64,000 nucleotides of DNA, from contig NC_051138.1 of assembly GCF_014839805.1 (NCBI RefSeq), positions 8,678,983 through 8,742,982 of the forward strand, in the 5' to 3' direction. The stretch is from Manduca sexta. Taxonomy: Eukaryota > Arthropoda > Insecta > Lepidoptera > Sphingidae. The stretch's first letter is position 1, and every line of letters starts with the position of its first letter. The notes beneath the pieces were generated by a model. It saw only the letters and a program-made list of their open reading frames with translations. It was not told the DNA's origin and made no database searches. The position numbers were made by a program, and so were the translations under genes. Shown here piece after piece: positions 1 to 10,705 of this stretch.

Positions 1-129
1 ATAAGTAAGGATAATGGGAAACTCTTATCAAATTATTGCATTGTCATCGGTCCTTGATACGTGTGTAAATTTTCAAATTAATCAGATTTCTGGAAATTGG
101 TGAAAATTGAGCTCAAAGATTCCGTTACA

Positions 130-600
130 TACGTACATACATAGATACAACCCAAGCTAATAAAAACGTGTTTAAAAAAATAGCCTATGTTCTTCCCGGG
201 GTCTCAAACTAAACACGTTGGGAAGTTTTTGAGTTTATGGCGTTCAGACAGACACACAGATGTGGCAAGGGACTTCATATTTTTATATCGTTTTAAAACT
301 TTTTAAGAGGAATATTCGTCATACATATTTGTTGCGTAACTTTAACCTTTTACTCAGCACACGCAACGAAAGCCCTCAAGAGGAATAACTTATCCCGTTT
401 TTTTTTACAAATGCTCCGCTCCTATTGCTCATAGCGTGATGTTATATGGTTATATAAAATCTAGGGTTATAGCCTTCGCCGATAAGTGAGATTTCAAACA
501 ATAGAATAAGTTTTCAATTCGAACTTGTAGTTCCTAAGATAAGCGCGTTTAAATAAACAAACATACTCTTAAGCTTATAATATAGATTCCGCGCTAAAAA
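130..600 (+). repeat. Dispersed repeat family A, diverged copy
   Basis: The stretch follows the same order of words as the copies at 29030-29545 and 36142-37277: a 'gcctatgttcttcc..ggtctcaaact' block, 'ttgggaagtttttgag', 'ctccgctcctattg..catagcgtgatg', 'gtagttcct' and an end near 'gcttataatatagat'. Repeats of this kind are very common in Lepidoptera and resemble RTE-type LINE or SINE tails; that class assignment is from memory. No gene is visible from 1 to 1348. A further family A fragment lies around 870-1100. Confidence 0.6.
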
Positions 601-1104
601 TCCCGGAATCTATACTATTATTATTTAAGGAAATTAAATAACTATTATACAGGGTGTCCTAGAAAGTAGTGTCAAGCGAAAGTCCAGAGATAGAGCATCC
701 CTTGGGGTATACGAATCACCCACATGTATGTTCCGCGGTTTTTCATAGTTTTCGAGTTATGAATATTTTTCTGAATTCTTGAGAATTTTCGATTTGATCG
801 ATTAAATATTTCCTTTTTAAAAAAGAAGTCTTATTCGAGACTAAATTTTCATTAGTTATGCTTGTTTGCTAAAAACAATCAGCTTCGTAACTTTAATGAA
901 AATTATGAAAATGTTAGTGTAAGGTGAAAAACTTACTTTTATCGCGTCAGACAGGCAAACTAATGCGGCTGAGGTCTTTGATCAATAATACCTATATTGT
1001 TTACTATTTAGAACTATTTTAAGTAGAACAATTCTGTGACAAATTGTTGTTTCATAACTTTAATCGTTTACGCAGCGCATGCAACTTGATTTCTCATAAA
1101 AATA

Positions 1105-1225
1105 ATTTTAACAAGAAGTTAAACCGCCTTCAATAACCACTCAAAACCAAAAAATATTTTTACATAACAGGTTAGTATATACTTGATACTAATTTTGGAG
1201 TCGGTGCCTAATTAAAATTACTTAG
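1105..1225 (+). repeat. Dispersed repeat family B, terminal fragment
   Basis: It shares 'accgccttcaa..ccactcaaaaccaaaaaat', 'cataacaggt' and 'ggagtcggtgcctaatt' with the end of the long copy at 9200-10062 and, inverted, with the start of the copy at 3535-4215. It is only the terminal part of that family. Confidence 0.6.
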
Positions 1226-1356
1226 GGGCCCTTCAAGTATTAAGTACGTTACGCAGTTTTCGAAGATTTTTAAACTCCCCATCCCCCCATGTAACGAACC
1301 GTAAGGTTTTCCTATACCCCCCCGACTTTCCTCTTAAAAGTTACGTAACACTAAAG

Positions 1357-2201
1357 CAGGGATGTTTTAGAGCTCCGTAAGCGTAACCGAAACTATCGGA
1401 TTTCTTAAATAGAAATATAACCGTAACCGTATCCGTTTTAAAAGTTTCAGATAAGTTATGGATAATACCTATTTTCTGACAGGTTTTTATTTCACCGCTA
1501 GCGCGCCACGTGAATCTTGTATAGTTTGTTTGTTATTTTTAGTCATAACATAACCTCATTCATAAATAGTATTTTTTTATTTTAATAAAGTAAGTGTTGG
1601 TACTTAATTGAATAAAGTGAAGGAAAAGTGTTGTTTTACGTACAAAATTTATTTATAAGGACAAAATGAGTTCAAAGTAATTTAATTTGGGCAGTTTTTG
1701 ATCAAGTTAAAGTTAATTTTGCTAAATGAAAACAGTGTGATAAAAAGTTTTCACGGAGAGGAGGTGCCACTACCTCACTGAAAGTTCATCTCAAATTAAA
1801 ACACAGAGGTTTTCCAAACACCCATGTCCCCTAATTAGTTCATCGATTATAATTTTAATCGACGATGATGACGAACGATAGTTAGTAATCGTCGCTTTAC
1901 CGTATTACATATTATTTTTATTTTACTTTAATCTAATATCCGTAAAAGAAATTATCCGAAACTAACGGATAATCCGAAATAATTAAGGTTTAAGGTTTAA
2001 GAATCATTTATTTCTCATAAGAATTTAAATTAATTACTTACTGAGAAAACTACTTAACATAGTTATTCCATACAGGCGAGCATATCCGTATAAGTACATA
2101 TCCGTAATTATCATAATTAAGTCCATATCTGTAACCGTATCTGAAACCGATATACTTTTATTCCTATATCCTTATCCGTATCCATATTCATAACATCGCT
2201 G
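1357..2201 (+). mobile_element. hAT element relic with BED-finger remnant, copy 1
   Basis: The left end begins CAGGGATGTT and the right end finishes CATAACATCGCTG, an imperfect terminal inverted repeat. Both sides are flanked by the identical 8-bp CACTAAAG (1349-1356 and 2202-2209), the target-site duplication length expected of hAT transposons. Around 1719-1830 a decayed copy of the BED zinc finger of the sister element at 59025-59630 can be read, but the first Cys codon has become TGA. The element is 845 bp, non-coding and diverged from its sister, so it is old. Confidence 0.85.
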
Positions 2202-2566
2202 CACTAAAGTAAACTTTTTATTTAATATTCACAATTATGTTACGAAAAGTACCGAAAAGTCGCTAAAACACCTTTGTTATTCTTTTTATCAAGTTTACGG
2301 TAATCCATATCATAGTCTATTTACACAACGTGTAAAAGACAACCTACCGATTTTTTTAAAGTAGTATTTTATCCCTAAATATATTAAAATAAAGATGTCC
2401 GTATGAACCGGATATGTGTGCATCACAGTTTCGTAATTTTTGACAGCAACTTATGCGATCCATTGCGTAGTCAAAATCTATGTACAATACAGTAACAGCC
2501 ATCCGCCAGCGGCCCAAGGTAGGTACTTGCGAGTTGCACGCGTCGTTCAATGAAATTATCTAGACC

Positions 2567-2778
2567 CAGTGGCGGCCTTGAACGACGCAAGGCCCCAGGC
2601 GAAAGCAAAAAAAACGGACGCGAGGCCCCGGGCAGAATAACAAAAACCTTCCCCGGTTCTAACAGTTTCATATCGGTAAGAACATAAGAAAAAGGTCCTG
2701 CGAGGCAACGCGTGAGACCTCTGTAAGCGCGACGCCCCGGGCGGTTGCCCGGTTCGCCTCCCCCAAAGGCCGCTTCTG
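2567..2778. mobile_element. Short hAT-like non-autonomous element
   Basis: A GC-rich 212-bp block starts CAGTGGCGGCCTT and ends AAAGGCCGCTTCTG, an imperfect inverted repeat of about 13 bp. The flanks TCTAGACC (2559-2566) and CCTAGGCC (2779-2786) agree at 6 of 8 positions, as a decayed 8-bp duplication would. It reads open in two minus-strand frames, but these look like consequences of its base composition. Confidence 0.5.
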
Positions 2779-2786
2779 CCTAGGCC

Positions 2787-3534
2787 TATAACGTTTAAAT
2801 CGGTCATTTTCATTAAATTTGTTTGCGTCGTGAAGTATCTACTAACGAATCATTTGATGGATTCATGTTTGGACGTTTAAGTACTAAATAAGATTTTCTG
2901 TTTCATCAAAAATGAAGTTTTTATTGCTTAGTGCACCCAAGTTCTGTATCGTAGTTGGTCACATTTCGTAAATGTTTTGGAAAATTGTAATTTTCCTTCA
3001 CACTTAGCAACTATTGAAATTAAACTAGTTTTCGGATTCTATCGCGGTTTTTTATATTTTAGTTTTCCCCCGATATTTCGAAAACTTTGCAGCCTTCACG
3101 GTCACGGCGGGACCGAAGTATTGTTCATCCGCAAAGTCAAAGTTACAATATCTATTCTAGTCATTTAACAATTATACAACTTTTTTTTAATTTTAGCTGT
3201 TGGTGGTCCGATCTACGCAGAATGAGCTCACTGTGTCTTGCAGTCTGACAGCCAGTCTTTTGGGTTCCGATTTAATTAAATGTAGAACTTTAGCTGTGGC
3301 TCTTTTTTCAGGGCAGGAAGTGTAATACACCCACATTTGACCAGCTATATGTAACAGGGGAAGCATTGGGGTAGTGTACAGTTCACAGATTTAAATATTT
3401 CCATAACAGCTTCCTTTGGTGTGCTGCGGCGGTGTGTTCATCTCGGCGACAATCTGACTTATTGACTTAGTACGCTGGCAGCACATTGTTTTCGTACATT
3501 TGTTCATGTATTTATCTAGCCTAATCAGCAATTT
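2787..3534. other. Stretch without recognisable gene
   Basis: AT-rich DNA. The 63-codon plus-strand frame at 2977-3168 has no family resemblance, and I see nothing else to annotate. Confidence 0.5.
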
Positions 3535-4215
3535 TAATTAGGCACCGACTCCAAAATTGGTATCCAGTATATACCTGTTACGTGAAATATTTTTTTGGTT
3601 TTGAGTGGTTTTTGAAAGCGGCTTAATTTTTTGTTAAATTATATTTATTTGTTGCTTTTTTGTTTAAATAAAAAATAGACTGTCGCGATGGCGTAGTTGT
3701 GATTTGCTTACAATACGACTATCGTACTGAGGAGTTACACCTCTACCTACCCCTGAAAAGGGGAAAAGGTGTGATGCTATATATATGTATGTAAGAAGTA
3801 GAGTCAACTATACCCCAGGCAAAAACATAACTAATGAGTTTCGCACGTAATAGGACTATCGCGCTGAAATCTTACGCCTCTGCCTACCACTGAAAAAGGG
3901 AAAAGGTCTTATGCTGTATGTATAAGTATGTAAGAAGTACACTCAACCAAACTCAATGAAAAAACATAACTAAAAAACGTCACAAGAAAGCTAAATTCGC
4001 GATTTCGTTTTCTCGGACGACATAAATAGGTTCTTATTCTAGTTTTTTTAGTTTTAAAACCAAATTACTGAAGCGATTTTGAATAAAAATCTATGGGACC
4101 AATCTGGATGTAAGTATATTTTTTCGAATAAAAAATAATGTGTTCCGAGGCTAAAAAAAACATATTCACGTCAAATTGACACTCTCCTCCTTTTTTTGAA
4201 GTCGGTTAAAAGTAA
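3535..4215 (-). repeat. Dispersed repeat family B, long inverted copy
   Basis: This is the reverse complement of the arrangement at 9200-10062. It starts at the 'ggcaccgactcc' end and finishes at 'gaagtcggttaaaag'. Two internal tandem units containing 'cctacc..tgaaaa.gg' lie about 137 bp apart (3746 and 3883). It carries no coding sequence. The two long copies, in opposite orientation about 5 kb apart, flank GPA2. Confidence 0.7.
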
Positions 4216-4224
4216 TAAATTTTT

Positions 4225-4420
4225 CCCACTTATGCAACTTTTTTCATTACTACTCCTCTGCTGTTGGTCATAGCGTGATTATATATAGCCCATAGTCTCC
4301 CTCGATAAGTCGGCTATCTAACACTAAACATTTTTTTTAGTTCAAACCAGTAGTTCCTGGGTTTAGCGCGTCCAAACAAACAAATTCTTCAGCTTTATAT
4401 AATAGTATAGATAATAGGGA
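4225..4420 (+). repeat. Dispersed repeat family A, 3' fragment
   Basis: The 'ggtcatagcgtgat.atatatagcc', 'gtagttcctggg' and 'cttcagctttatataatagtatagat' words define the family A end. Confidence 0.65.
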
Positions 4421-4652
4421 TCTACTGACGATTTCAAATTCACAGATCATTTAATCTTTACGTACACAGTCCATTACTCTTATGCCGATTATCAACTCAG
4501 TTTAACTTCCTCCCCTATAAAACTCAACTAAACCTTGAGTCAGTTGTTGCCAACCATAGAATATTTTCTACTAAACTCAGTTCTGTCCAGCATTTTTCTT
4601 AAACGGGCACCGTGAACTATCTCTATTATACCTGATGATAAGTGAAGTCGAT

Positions 4653-4676
4653 TCTCGACAGTGTCGACTGTCGAGA
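4653..4676. repeat. Perfect 10-bp hairpin upstream of GPA2
   Basis: TCTCGACAGT and ACTGTCGAGA are separated by GTCG. The hairpin lies about 245 bp before the GPA2 start codon. It could be an operator-like palindrome or a chance or transposon remnant. Confidence 0.45.
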
Positions 4677-4919
4677 GCTGGATATTAGATTATTCCTCAC
4701 CAGTCGACACCATCATGCATGCATACAACATTCTTACGTCGCTATCACGGAGGGCAGAAATATTCTACAGCTAGCAGTACTAGTGCCGACATGGATCTTA
4801 TAGAAATTAAGTTGTTAAACCAAATGTTTCCAATCTCTGTAAACCCTGGCGAAAATAAAAGCACGATTTTTCTGCTGTTTTATCATTCGCAATCTGAACA
4901 TTCAACTAAACAGATCAAG

Positions 4920-6252
4920 ATGTTTCTTAGATATATTACACTGATACTGATATTTAACTTTACTTTTGCCTCAGAAGCATGGAAAAAACCAGGATGTCAC
5001 AGAATCGGTTCGTATTTGTATTTACGACTACTTATATATCTATTTTTTTTTAAATATTTTTGGTATCAGTATTTTAAGTTTTAGTCAAACGGCGGACTCT
5101 ACGTGATATATTCTATATTTACCCTAGTACTTATATAAAAATCTTCTTAATACCTCCCAATATGTTACAATTGTTTACATCCCGCCAGAGTTGCGTTGCT
5201 GTCCCACCCCGTCTACTGTTTACCCAAAGATTTCTTACTTACTTAATATTCACGACATGCTTGATATGGTACCTACCAACCTAGTTTAAATTTGCTTTCA
5301 AGCTTTTTTGGTCGAGTCAAGAACTCAAGATTAAACTCATTCAATATGCATTTTGTAGCATTTCATAGCTTACCTATGTAGTTACTTACTATATTATGTA
5401 TGTTTCTACTTAAGTAATATTTATTTAATAAAAGTATTAAAAATCTTACATATAGATAGTATTTATATCCCGATTTGCAATTATCCAATGATTTCGCCAA
5501 AAAGCGTACAGGGCAGAATAGCGTTGTACTACACGGCACATAGAGCCGACGCGCTCGGCGCTCGACGCGACGGCGCGCGCGGCGCGGGGTGACGCGACGC
5601 TCTATTTAAAATAATTTAAATAAACTGTTCACGTGCCGACAGTGTCAAAAGTCAGGACAAAAAGAAGTCAGGACACCGTCCCGCCCTGAGGTCCCACCCC
5701 GTCCGCTTAGGCTTTTCTAAACAACTCAATCCGACAAATAGTTAATACGGACTTTAAATTGCCTAAATAATAGGGGAAATATGTTTTTTGTCTACAATTA
5801 ACTTGAACTTACTGACTTCATTTTTAGGGCATACCAGGAATATCAGCATTCCGGATTGCGTTGAATTTAAAATTACTACAAATGCGTGTCGCGGCTACTG
5901 TGAGTCATGGTCTCTACCTAGCATAATGTTGGGCTTCAAACGGCATCCAGTCACCTCTCTAGGACAATGCTGTAACATTATGGAGGCAGAAGATGTAAGT
6001 TTCTTTAGGTCCATTTTTTATAATAGTTTTTAAATAGTAGCCCTGAACGTTCACTTCTAATTATAATTTAAACCTTGTTAGAACCAGGAGAGCGATGGTA
6101 ACCTCCGACCCATAACCGTAAAGACCGGTATTTGATTGCACTATTTATTTTTTTCACAGGTACCAGTAAAAGTGTTGTGCTTAGACGGTGAAAGAAACTT
6201 AATATTTAAATCAGCTGTATCGTGTGCCTGTTACCATTGCCAAAAGGAATAA
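4920..6252 (+). CDS. GPA2: Glycoprotein hormone alpha-2 (thyrostimulin alpha subunit)
   Basis: Coding exons are 4920-5007, 5828-5994 and 6160-6252, all with GT-AG introns and matching phases, giving 115 aa. The protein opens with a hydrophobic signal peptide (MFLRYITLILIFNFTFASEA). Ten cysteines follow in cystine-knot order: PGC, PDC, AC-x3-C (NACRGYC), QCC, VLC and a closing SCACYHC. One N-glycosylation sequon (NIS) lies just after the first Cys. GPA2 normally pairs with GPB5 to form thyrostimulin, a secreted ligand of an LGR-type receptor; GPB5 is not in this window. The ATG at 4920 is chosen over an in-frame ATG at 4719 because only it puts the hydrophobic stretch at the N-terminus. Intron 1 contains a CpG-dense patch at about 5540-5600. 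Family assignment rests on the cysteine pattern recalled from known GPA2 proteins. Confidence 0.9.
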
Positions 6253-6588
6253 TTAATTTGATAATAGTTGCATTTGACACATAACAGACTGATTGGATCA
6301 TTAGAGACTTCATAATTTACTTAACTGTACAAATATAAACTGACGGGACAAAAGTGTAACTTGTAATTAATGCATTACATTACTTTTTCAATTATTTTAC
6401 TGTGTGCGTAATTAAAACATAAGTAAACCTATTGACAATTTACTACGTTTGTTTTATTTTTAAACCAGCATCGGAGAGCTAATGCTCAAGACTTGGTATA
6501 CCAAGTTACCTATAGGCAAACTTATACCCAGAGATAAACTAGAAACTTGACTTATACCTACATAATATCCAAACATACATAATAGAGC
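6253..6588. other. GPA2 3' flank
   Basis: AT-rich sequence with a possible ATTAAA polyadenylation signal near 6411 ('cgtaattaaaac'). No further gene is seen. Confidence 0.4.
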
Positions 6589-7363
6589 AAGAGCCCGTGA
6601 ACCCCAAACCTTCTCTATTTTATAAAAGCTGAAAGTTTGTCAGCGTATACTCCCACACAGGTAAGAACGATGGGCCATTATGAAGATTGGGTTACAGTGG
6701 CTTTGGCAGGTACACGGTACTACAGGTGTGTAAAATACCGATCTAGTTTCATCAAATAATAAAGAGAGATTTTTTGATATTACCTTCAGAAAATTATTAA
6801 AAATCACGTTATTCATTGACAGACACTTAACATCGTGGCAATCTCTTGCCAGACACCCTTAATGTTCATGAAATTATAATTTTGTTTGCGTTATATTATA
6901 AAAGCTGATTTTTATATATAGTACTTGGGTAATAAGTAAATAATGTTTCCTCGTTAGCCAGATGGTTTTGATAGTTCCAAGCCCCTGCCAGACAAACATT
7001 GTAAGTCTTAAGAAGAGATTCGTGATCAGAATGATATAAAAATCAGCTTTTATACTATAACGTAAATAAAATTACAATTTCATGAACATTAAGGGTGTCT
7101 GGCTAGGGATTGCCACGATGTTAAGTGTCTGTCAATGAATAACGTGATTTTTAATAATTTTCTGAAGGTAATATCAAAAAATCTCACTTTATTATTTGAT
7201 GAAACTAGATCGGTATTTTACACACCTTTAGTACCGTGTACCTGCCAAAGCCACTGTAACCCAAACTGCATAATGGTCCATCGTTCTTACCCGTGTTGGG
7301 AGCATGCGCTGACAAACTTTCAGCTTTTATAAAATAACGAAGGTCTGGGGTTCACGGGCTCTT
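6589..7363. repeat. Giant inverted repeat (330-bp arms, about 115-bp spacer)
   Basis: The arm at 6589-6918 is closely matched by the reverse complement of 7034-7363, with outer ends AAGAGCCCGTGAAC and GTTCACGGGCTCTT. Matches continue through the whole arm with scattered substitutions. The spacer is unique. A transcript would fold into a hairpin of about 330 bp. The structure suggests a fold-back or MITE-type transposon, but no clean target duplication could be identified ('ATAATA' lies near both sides). The 65-codon frame at 7135-7332 is part of the right arm and is not a gene. Confidence 0.85.
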
Positions 7364-8122
7364 AGACTATAATATTATATTTTATAAGCCGATGCAAGAA
7401 ACGAATCTAAAATGGCGGCTTGTACTCGCGTTGACCAAGAATCTTATACCCTCAGATTGACAGATAGTAGTACAGTTCGCATAAATATAAAATTTAAAGT
7501 CCAAATATTTTTTAAATTAATAATTTTTAATTAGCAATCAATCATAAAAATGGTAATTAATAAACATTAAGTACTTTTTACTAATATATTAAAGCTGCCT
7601 ATGAGACGGTCCTTCACCGGGATTATTAAATTGTAGGGATTCTCTTCCCACATTTCTTAATTTTCAATCTAACAAAGCTCAACAACAATAACAAACAAGG
7701 AACAATGGATAAATAAGAGAACAATATAACAACGAATTCATAACAAACATTACGGAGCGTGTCAAGACAGCATAAAAGCAAATCAAAACTGATTATTTTT
7801 CTGTCTACGCTACGCGCGTGAGTAATAGACGGCTGGTGTATAAGCGAGAGAACACGATAAGTGCCACCATTTTAGATTCGTTTCTTTGATGGACCAAGTT
7901 ATACAAACTTTCTCAATTATAACATTACGCCTCTGTTTCATAACAAAATATTATCTTGAAAATTTTAATTTTTCGAAAGATTTTTCACCCTTATAAAATA
8001 ATTGTATCGAAATAAATACAGTGTAACCTTAATACAACGAGCCTCAATACATGCTGATTACTCTATTAAAAAATCATATTACCATAAGTTTCGCCCTTTG
8101 TCAAACCATTGTCATGTGAAAT
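7364..8122. other. Intergenic, no gene seen
   Basis: AT-rich with no convincing coding frame or bounded repeat. Confidence 0.4.
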
Positions 8123-8543
8123 TAACGTTGAGTAGGACATACAAGAGGCGGTACATTTGTCCGGTATGTACATGATGACGTCAAAATGTAAGAGTGGCCC
8201 AAAATTATATATTGTACTACTTTAAATTTTATGTCGCGGCTGTCGCGTTACGCATTCTCCGTCTTTGGTAAACTATAGGACGATGAAAGTGAGGTAGAGA
8301 ACCGCATACTACAAGTTACAATAGGACGTTATTTTACAATGAATTACTGCGTTTCGAGTCGCGAGCGAGAGGGAAATATTTTCAATGTTAACATTTAAAA
8401 AATACTGTAAGACACGCATTGAAGCGCTGAGCCTCACTACGCCTCGCCTCATTTAGTCATTCAAGTAGGACATTGTACTGGCTCAATGCTAAAAAGAGGC
8501 TACTCTTACAAACTCTTTTTCATGTCATGTCCTACCCAACTCT
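8123..8543. mobile_element. MITE with 9-bp flanking duplication
   Basis: GTTGAGTAGGACAT near the left end pairs with ATGTCCTACCCAAC near the right end (13 of 14 pairs). Immediately outside, ATGTGAAAT occurs at 8114-8122 and again at 8544-8552. A 9-bp duplication is typical of Mutator-like elements, but the terminal repeat is short and the superfamily is uncertain. The 421-bp interior is non-coding. Confidence 0.6.
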
Positions 8544-8945
8544 ATGTGAAATATTTACACTTTTCAAACTGGATATGTACAGCAATAAAAATGCTGGCTT
8601 TGCAATATAACTCTAATAAAAAAGCAGATTACCGCCTACTTTCACATAAAATATTATAAACTCATCTATATTTTCGACGCCAAAAAAATTATAAATAACG
8701 GAGATACAATTTCGGGCGTCGTGACTTTTTAAATTGGATATTTCCTCCTATATAAGAATCTTATTATTTATTTTTAAAAATTATTCTTTGTAATAACAAT
8801 TTTGTGTCAATGAACCCTCAAGATTATTTTTCTATCATGTCATCCAAATCGAATGAGCTATAACTCATATGATTTGGATCTTTTTATTTACTTAATTCAT
8901 AAATTAACACCCTTTTGAGCTTATTGAGTGGACTAAAACTTACAC

Positions 8946-9115
8946 GCCCATTTACCATCGTAATGTTTGCCGGCAAACATGACAGCTACATGACATTACG
9001 CGTGTCACGGAAAAATAACCTTATTATGTCGTTAATAATAAGGTTATATTCCCGTGACACGCGTAATGTCATGTAGCTGTCACGTTTGCCGGCAACATTC
9101 CGCTGGTAAATGGGC
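8946..9115. repeat. Fold-back element, about 80-bp arms
   Basis: The left arm starts GCCCATTTACC and the right arm ends GGTAAATGGGC. Between them, long near-identical inverted segments (including ACATGACATTACGCGTGTCACG and its complement) close on a centre around 9029-9034 that contains GTCGTT. It is almost a perfect long palindrome, probably a MITE. No target duplication is resolved. Confidence 0.75.
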
Positions 9116-9199
9116 TAGACGGTTTCAATATCTTATCAACATTAAACAGATAACAGTTTACTATTACAACTCGATGGTAACAATTACACTCAATGGTAC

Positions 9200-10062
9200 T
9201 GCTTTTTAACCAACTACAAAAAAGGAGGAGGTTATCAATTCGACGTGAATTTTTTTTTGTATGTTTGCTACCTCAGAACTCGCTCCTTTATGAACCGATT
9301 TGGAAAATTCTTTTTTTATTCGAAAGAATTTCTCTCCAGATTGGTCCCATAATTTTTTTTTCAACATCGCTTCTGTAGTTTGGTTTTAAAATTAGAAAAA
9401 CTAGAATAATTATGTCGTCCAAGAAAACGAAATCGCGAATTTAGCTTTCCTGTGACGTATTTAGTTATGTTTTTGCATTGAGTTTGGTTGTCTGTACTTC
9501 TCTCATACTTATACATATAGCATAACACCTTTTCCCCGTGTCAGGGGTAGGCAGAGGCGTAACATTTCAACGCGATAGTCGTACTGTGTGTGAAACTTAT
9601 CAGTTGTGTTTTTGGGTTGGGTTTAATTGACTCTACTTCTTACATACATACATATATTATGTATATAGCATCACACCCTTTCCCCTTTTTAGGGGTAGGC
9701 AGAGATGTAACACTACAGCGCGATAGTTGTAGTATGATCGAAATATATCAGTTGTGTTTTTGCGTTAGGTTTGCTTGAATCTACTTCTTACATACATAAT
9801 ATATATAGCATCACACCTTTTCACCTTTTCCCCTTTTCAGGGGTAGGCAGAAGTGTTACACCACAGCGCGATAGTTGTATCGTGAACGAAACACAACTAC
9901 GCCATCGAGACGATCTATTTCTTACTAATACAAAAAAACAAAAAATAAAAATATTTTTTTACAAAAAATTAGACCGCCTTCAAAGACTACTGAAAACCAA
10001 AAAATAATTTCACATAACAGGTATATATTGGATACCAATTTCGGAGTCGGTGCCTAATTGAG
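9200..10062 (+). repeat. Dispersed repeat family B with 148-bp tandem array
   Basis: The copy runs from 'aaaaaaggaggaggttatcaattcgac' to 'ggagtcggtgcctaatt'. Inside it, a 148-bp unit occurs three times, shown by the word 'ggggtaggcag' starting at 9544, 9692 and 9840 (exactly 148 apart). The short open frames at 9193-10007 come from this repeat. Other copies are at 1105, 3535, 24165 and 53550; the copies at 3535 and here contain the tandem units. Confidence 0.75.
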
Positions 10063-10142
10063 GTGGAGGACCGTGTCATACAACTTGACAAAAAACTTGA
10101 ACCTGAAATTTTACGTTCTAACTGTACTAGCTGTCAACGTAA

Positions 10143-10216
10143 GTCTCAGAACAATGACAAGCATATCGTTCTGAGACGTAAGCAATGACTATAAGTGCTT
10201 GTTCTTGTTCTGAGAC
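10143..10216 (+). promoter_or_regulatory. Triplicated GTTCTGAGAC motif upstream of VPS54
   Basis: GTCTCAGAAC (10143-10152) is followed by its complement GTTCTGAGAC at 10168-10177 and again at 10207-10216. The first copy belongs to a 22-bp word (10144-10165) that recurs exactly at 62830-62851, upstream of FRS2. The position, about 500 bp before VPS54, suggests a promoter or insulator element. This is inference. Confidence 0.35.
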
Positions 10217-10448
10217 TATAAGTAAAAGCAGCCATTTCAGAATCGTTTCTTTATTGCATCGGCTTGTATAAGCTGATCATGATTTATATTTATTGGTAAT
10301 GCTAAATTAACTTTATTTCTAAAGGATAAGATTGTTTATTACTGGGTATATAAAATTCAGGTTTTATACATAAATGTACGAGTACATTTCAACTTGGCAG
10401 TGTGGTCTTTTGCCTTAGCCGGTTCTTTATTGAATTATTTAAAATGCT

Positions 10449-10688
10449 ATGGACAGGGCACGTCAACGAAAAATTTTTAACACACGGAAAACTTCGGATT
10501 TAGGTTCAAAATATTATGAAATATCGGACTCATTAGGAGTGCGAAGCCATAAAGAATTATATATTTACGAATTTGACATCCACTTATCAAAAATCAGAAC
10601 AAGTGATAAATTTAATTTGTGTACATTGAACAAGTTATCAGATTGGTGGAAGAGAAAATCAGAACATTTACTTTTGTTTTTGTATTAG
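10449..10688 (+). other. Possible upstream ORF or 5' leader of VPS54
   Basis: An open frame of 79 codons begins with ATG and ends 17 bp before the VPS54 start, in a different frame. It has no recognisable domain. A splice-acceptor-like 'tgtattag' at 10681-10688 means this stretch may instead be partly intronic. It is not called as a protein. Confidence 0.2.
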
Positions 10689-10705
10689 GGCAAGACAAAA
10701 ATGTT

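Noticed and set aside
7135..7332. 65-codon frame in the right arm of the large inverted repeat
   Set aside because: It lies inside the repeat arm, its inverted counterpart is not open in the same way, and it has no domain.
9193..10007. Three short plus-strand frames (61-78 codons)
   Set aside because: All lie in family B repeat DNA and its 148-bp tandem units.
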